In this document: one piece after another, positions 61,374 to 64,000 of the stretch | Layout of the letters: every line of letters begins with the position of its first letter | How positions within the stretch are numbered: position 1 is the stretch's first letter | Assembly (NCBI GenBank): GCA_021772015.1 | Contig: JAETNS010000012.1 | Location: 1-64,000, forward strand | Length of the DNA stretch: 64,000 nucleotides | Direction of reading: 5' to 3' | DNA from: Prevotellaceae bacterium | GTDB lineage: Bacteria > Bacteroidota > Bacteroidia > Bacteroidales > Muribaculaceae | Program-made: the position numbers and the translations under genes | The notes under the pieces: model-generated | Seen by the model: only the letters and a program-made list of their open reading frames with translations | Databases searched by the model: none | What the model was told of the DNA's origin: nothing

Positions 61374-62009
61374 TCACCGCAGATCGATCACTTCTACTCC
61401 GGGGTATCGCTTGGGATCAAAACGGAATACGCCTGTAGGCTTGGCCTTCCCTCCTTTTACACTTGAGATCACTACACTCGTCGCTCTTCCTCTGGAATCT
61501 TTGACCGTAATTTCTTTTGGCAAGGATGTCGCTGAATCAAGAGTCAGTATCGCTGATGCAAAATCATGTGTGGGCTTTTTGGGAATCAACTCTATTTTTT
61601 CCTGTCCGGAAGGTGCTTTGAGCCGGCGGAATGAAAAATTGTTGTTCAGCCCTGACAACACTGACAAAGGATTGGACTGCGCGAGTTCGTCAATAGTTGG
61701 CATGGTTATGTTGACTTCCCCCGCAGAAGGCGCATAGCTCCACTGCGTCTTGCCGTCATACCAGATCTTCATTTCAGGTGTCGAAAGATGAAAATTCCTT
61801 CCGGCAACACACATTGATCCGGTAGAGGAATTCCCGTCGTTCCATACCGTGAAAACGATATCCAGAGATGGGTGCTTCTTCAGAACTGCCACCATTTTGT
61901 TGACTGATGACTGGGCGGAAGGTTGGGCACCAAACGTCTTGGGAAATGCACATGCCATCAGTATTACAAACAAAAGTGGCAATCTAATACATGACGTAGA
62001 TTTCTCCAT
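61374..62009 (-). CDS. lolA: LolA-like outer-membrane lipoprotein carrier protein
   Basis: The protein has 211 residues. A signal peptide (about 1-27, ending TFGA) precedes the LolA/LolB half-barrel: SSTGSMCVAGRNFHLSTPEMKIWYDGKTQWSYAPSAGEVN-type strands, and later KEITVKDSRGRATSVVISSVKGG. It shuttles lipoproteins through the periplasm. The position next to ftsK is typical for Bacteroidales. The gene is 21 bp from ftsK. Confidence 0.88.
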   Translation of the reverse strand: MEKSTSCIRLPLLFVILMACAFPKTFGAQPSAQSSVNKMVAVLKKHPSLDIVFTVWNDGNSSTGSMCVAGRNFHLSTPEMKIWYDGKTQWSYAPSAGEVNITMPTIDELAQSNPLSVLSGLNNNFSFRRLKAPSGQEKIELIPKKPTHDFASAILTLDSATSLPKEITVKDSRGRATSVVISSVKGGKAKPTGVFRFDPKRYPGVEVIDLR

Positions 62010-62030
62010 TTCAGGTTCTTTTATATACCT

Positions 62031-64000
62031 TTAAAAATCATCCTTGACCTTTATTATGCTTCCAAGTTGCATGGCATCTATGAGGACACTACGGGCTTTC
62101 CCTCCGGTTGCGGGCCCGACGATTCCGGCAGCCTCAAGCTGATCCATGATCTTGCCGGCTCGGTTGTATCCTATAGAATAACGTCTCTGTAGCGAAGAAG
62201 TTGATGCCACACCTGTCTGCACTATTATCTGTGCGGCCTCTTCAAAGAGCGGATCGCGATCAGTAAGGTTGCCGACACCGCCTATAGCGCCTTCATTGTC
62301 CTCCATCATCGGTTCCGGCAGGAAATAAGCATGCTCATATCCGGCTTGACGGTCAATGAAATCACAGATCCTGTGCACCTCTTTCGTGTCTATATACGCA
62401 CATTGCACACGGTCTATCGATCCATTGTGGGAGAAAAGCATGTCACCACGTCCGATGAGCTGATTGGCTCCCGGACGATCAAGTATTGTCTTGGAATCGA
62501 CCATCTGTGACACCCTGAACGCCACTCGTCCCGGGAAGTTTGCCTTTATCAAACCTGTTATCACATTCGTCGAGGGGCGTTGGGTCGCTATTATCATGTG
62601 CATTCCGACGGCACGGGCCATCTGGGCGATTCGCGCTATGGGAGTCTCCACCTGTTTCCCTGCCACCATGATAAGGTCGGCGAACTCATCGACAATGATT
62701 ACTATATATGGAAGATAACGATGACCTTTTTCCGGATTGAGCTTTTTCTGGATGAAAAGCTCGTTATATTTTGTGATCTTCACGACATGGGCATCCTTCA
62801 GCAAATCGTAACGACGTTCCATCTCCACACATAGCGAATTGAGGGTCTTCACCACATTGTCCATGTTCGTGACAATAGCTTCCTCCTCATCAGGGAGCTT
62901 GGCAAGGAAATGACGCTCCAACGCATTGTATAAGCTGAATTCGACTCGTTTGGGGTCAATCAACACAAACTTCAATTCCGCCGGATGCTTTTTGTATAAC
63001 AGTGAGGCGATTATGGTGTTGAGACCTACAGATTTACCTTGACCGGTGGCTCCTGCAACAAGGATATGGGGCATAGCGGCCAGGTCCGCGATATAGACAT
63101 CATTGGAAATAGTCGCCCCCATAGCCATCGGCAACTCGTAATCAGTCTCCTGGAACGCTTTGGATGAGAGTATGGAGTGAATGGAGACTGTCTGCGCGTC
63201 ATGATTCGGCACTTCGATACCTATGGTTCCCTTTCCCGGGATTGGCGCGATTATCCTTATCCCCTTGGCGGAAAGAGTCATGGCGATATCATCTTCAAGA
63301 CGCTTTATCTTGGCTATGCGCGTACCCTCGGCCGGAACGATCTCATATAGCGTCACAGTAGGACCAACAGTTGCTTCAATCTTGGAAATCTGAATGTCAA
63401 ACTGTCCGAGAGCGCGGATTATGCGTTCTTTGTTAGCCTCCTGTTCCAATAGATCATAACTCTCCCCTGTCTGTTCCACAACATTCAAAAGATCGATCCC
63501 CGGTCTTTTGTAATGAGAAAGCTCTGCGGTAGGGTCATATAGAGTGTCCGAGCCGACATGTGAAGGATCTGCCGATTCAATGGTGTTGGCCACAACATCG
63601 AATGACGGCCCCCCCTCGGCTACCGACGCTTGGTCTACATTTTCCCTCACTTCGTGGACCTGTGCAGGTCTCGTCGGCACCGGTTGCATCTTATTGTCAA
63701 CAGCATCATCAGCCCTCACGCTATCTGCAACCACAAGACTTTTTCCGGTCACATCTGAAGATGGATCCTCTTCATCAGGTTCAGCCTCGTAAACCTCGAC
63801 AGCCATTGTACTCGCAACGTCGCGGGATTCCTCCACTGTTTTAACCGCTGTCGGCAGCACAATTGAGTCAACATCTTTTGATCTTCCTTCAGGCTCCGGA
63901 GAAACTGCCTCTTGATCCCCGATAGCATATTCATCATTCAGATCATACTCTTCATCGTCGAATCCGACAGACACAGTCTCCCGACGTTCTTCGCTATCAT
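62031..64000 (-). CDS. ftsK: DNA translocase FtsK (C-terminal part; runs off the window)
   Basis: At least 655 codons are visible and the frame stays open to the right edge, so the N-terminal membrane domain lies outside. The visible part starts with an acidic low-complexity linker (to about codon 165 from 63974). The alpha/beta/gamma motor follows, with HILVAGATGQGKSVGLN (Walker A) and YIVIIVDEFADLIM (Walker B). The last 65 residues are the winged-helix gamma domain (ASTSSLQRRYSIGYNRAGKIMDQLEAAGIVG), which reads KOPS-like polarity sequences. It moves chromosome termini at division. A GTG at 63974 is not the true start. Confidence 0.95.
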   Translation of the reverse strand, partial: DSEERRETVSVGFDDEEYDLNDEYAIGDQEAVSPEPEGRSKDVDSIVLPTAVKTVEESRDVASTMAVEVYEAEPDEEDPSSDVTGKSLVVADSVRADDAVDNKMQPVPTRPAQVHEVRENVDQASVAEGGPSFDVVANTIESADPSHVGSDTLYDPTAELSHYKRPGIDLLNVVEQTGESYDLLEQEANKERIIRALGQFDIQISKIEATVGPTVTLYEIVPAEGTRIAKIKRLEDDIAMTLSAKGIRIIAPIPGKGTIGIEVPNHDAQTVSIHSILSSKAFQETDYELPMAMGATISNDVYIADLAAMPHILVAGATGQGKSVGLNTIIASLLYKKHPAELKFVLIDPKRVEFSLYNALERHFLAKLPDEEEAIVTNMDNVVKTLNSLCVEMERRYDLLKDAHVVKITKYNELFIQKKLNPEKGHRYLPYIVIIVDEFADLIMVAGKQVETPIARIAQMARAVGMHMIIATQRPSTNVITGLIKANFPGRVAFRVSQMVDSKTILDRPGANQLIGRGDMLFSHNGSIDRVQCAYIDTKEVHRICDFIDRQAGYEHAYFLPEPMMEDNEGAIGGVGNLTDRDPLFEEAAQIIVQTGVASTSSLQRRYSIGYNRAGKIMDQLEAAGIVGPATGGKARSVLIDAMQLGSIIKVKDDF

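Noticed and set aside
1-64000. tRNA or rRNA genes
   Set aside because: I looked for T-arm patterns and paired acceptor ends and found only the tmRNA; nothing resembling rRNA is present.

Overview
The window looks like a chromosome segment of a gut Bacteroidales, most plausibly Muribaculaceae or a near relative. The pointers are promoter boxes of the Bacteroidota type (TAnnTTTG), a type IX secretion component (PorQ), a type III glutamine synthetase, the DapL lysine/peptidoglycan route, UpxY-like NusG paralogues, a TPP-riboswitch-controlled TonB receptor with PnuT, DUF4301, and a bile-salt-hydrolase-type amidase. The genus assignment is inference; no 16S or marker phylogeny is possible from this window.

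Layout. 1-2757 (minus strand) is the start of a surface-polysaccharide operon: a NusG/UpxY-like antiterminator, a Wzx-type flippase, and a radical SAM gene cut off at what looks like the end of an insertion sequence. 3120-32400 is mostly core housekeeping: nhaA, a DnaQ-like exonuclease, ispH-cmk-porQ, purF, glnN, dapL-dapF, two outer-membrane barrel proteins, a small HTH regulator, dcp, two rhomboids, tgt, an LptF/G permease, pyrB-flavin reductase, glyA, plsC, recQ and cls. 32459-35474 is a thiamine uptake operon (TPP riboswitch, TonB receptor, PnuT), followed by tmRNA (ssrA) at 35564. 36226-39623 is an AraC regulator divergent from a secreted flavodoxin, an ABM monooxygenase-like protein and a CMD-cupin fusion. 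39833-40888 is a bile-salt-hydrolase-family enzyme.

41249-57721 is the part most worth a second look. A second NusG/UpxY-like antiterminator with its own Bacteroidota promoter heads a tightly packed 13-gene operon (to 55240). It encodes a protein with a MITD1-like C-terminal (MIT_C) domain, a small coiled-coil protein, an NrdG-like radical SAM protein, a long coiled-coil protein, a 1093-residue tandem AAA+/AAA+/trypsin-like protease fusion, a zinc-ribbon coiled-coil protein, a vWA protein, a PP2C phosphatase, a protein kinase with a C-terminal zinc ribbon, a small zinc-ribbon/SEC-C protein, and two zinc-ribbon membrane proteins, one with a WG-repeat-like periplasmic or extracellular part. The vWA-PP2C-kinase set matches the TerY-P triad architecture known from predicted stress and conflict systems. 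After a 519-bp spacer with a 25-codon ORF and nested palindromes, a CbbX-like AAA+ protein (55760-57721) follows in the same direction and ends at a 16-bp perfect bidirectional terminator. My working reading is an undescribed phospho-signalling, AAA+-remodelling and proteolysis system, possibly anti-phage or stress-responsive, whose long operon is transcribed with help from its own antiterminator.

57889-64000 returns to core genes on the minus strand: DUF4301, YqgE/AlgH, trxB, a LolA-like carrier and the C-terminal part of FtsK, which runs off the right edge.
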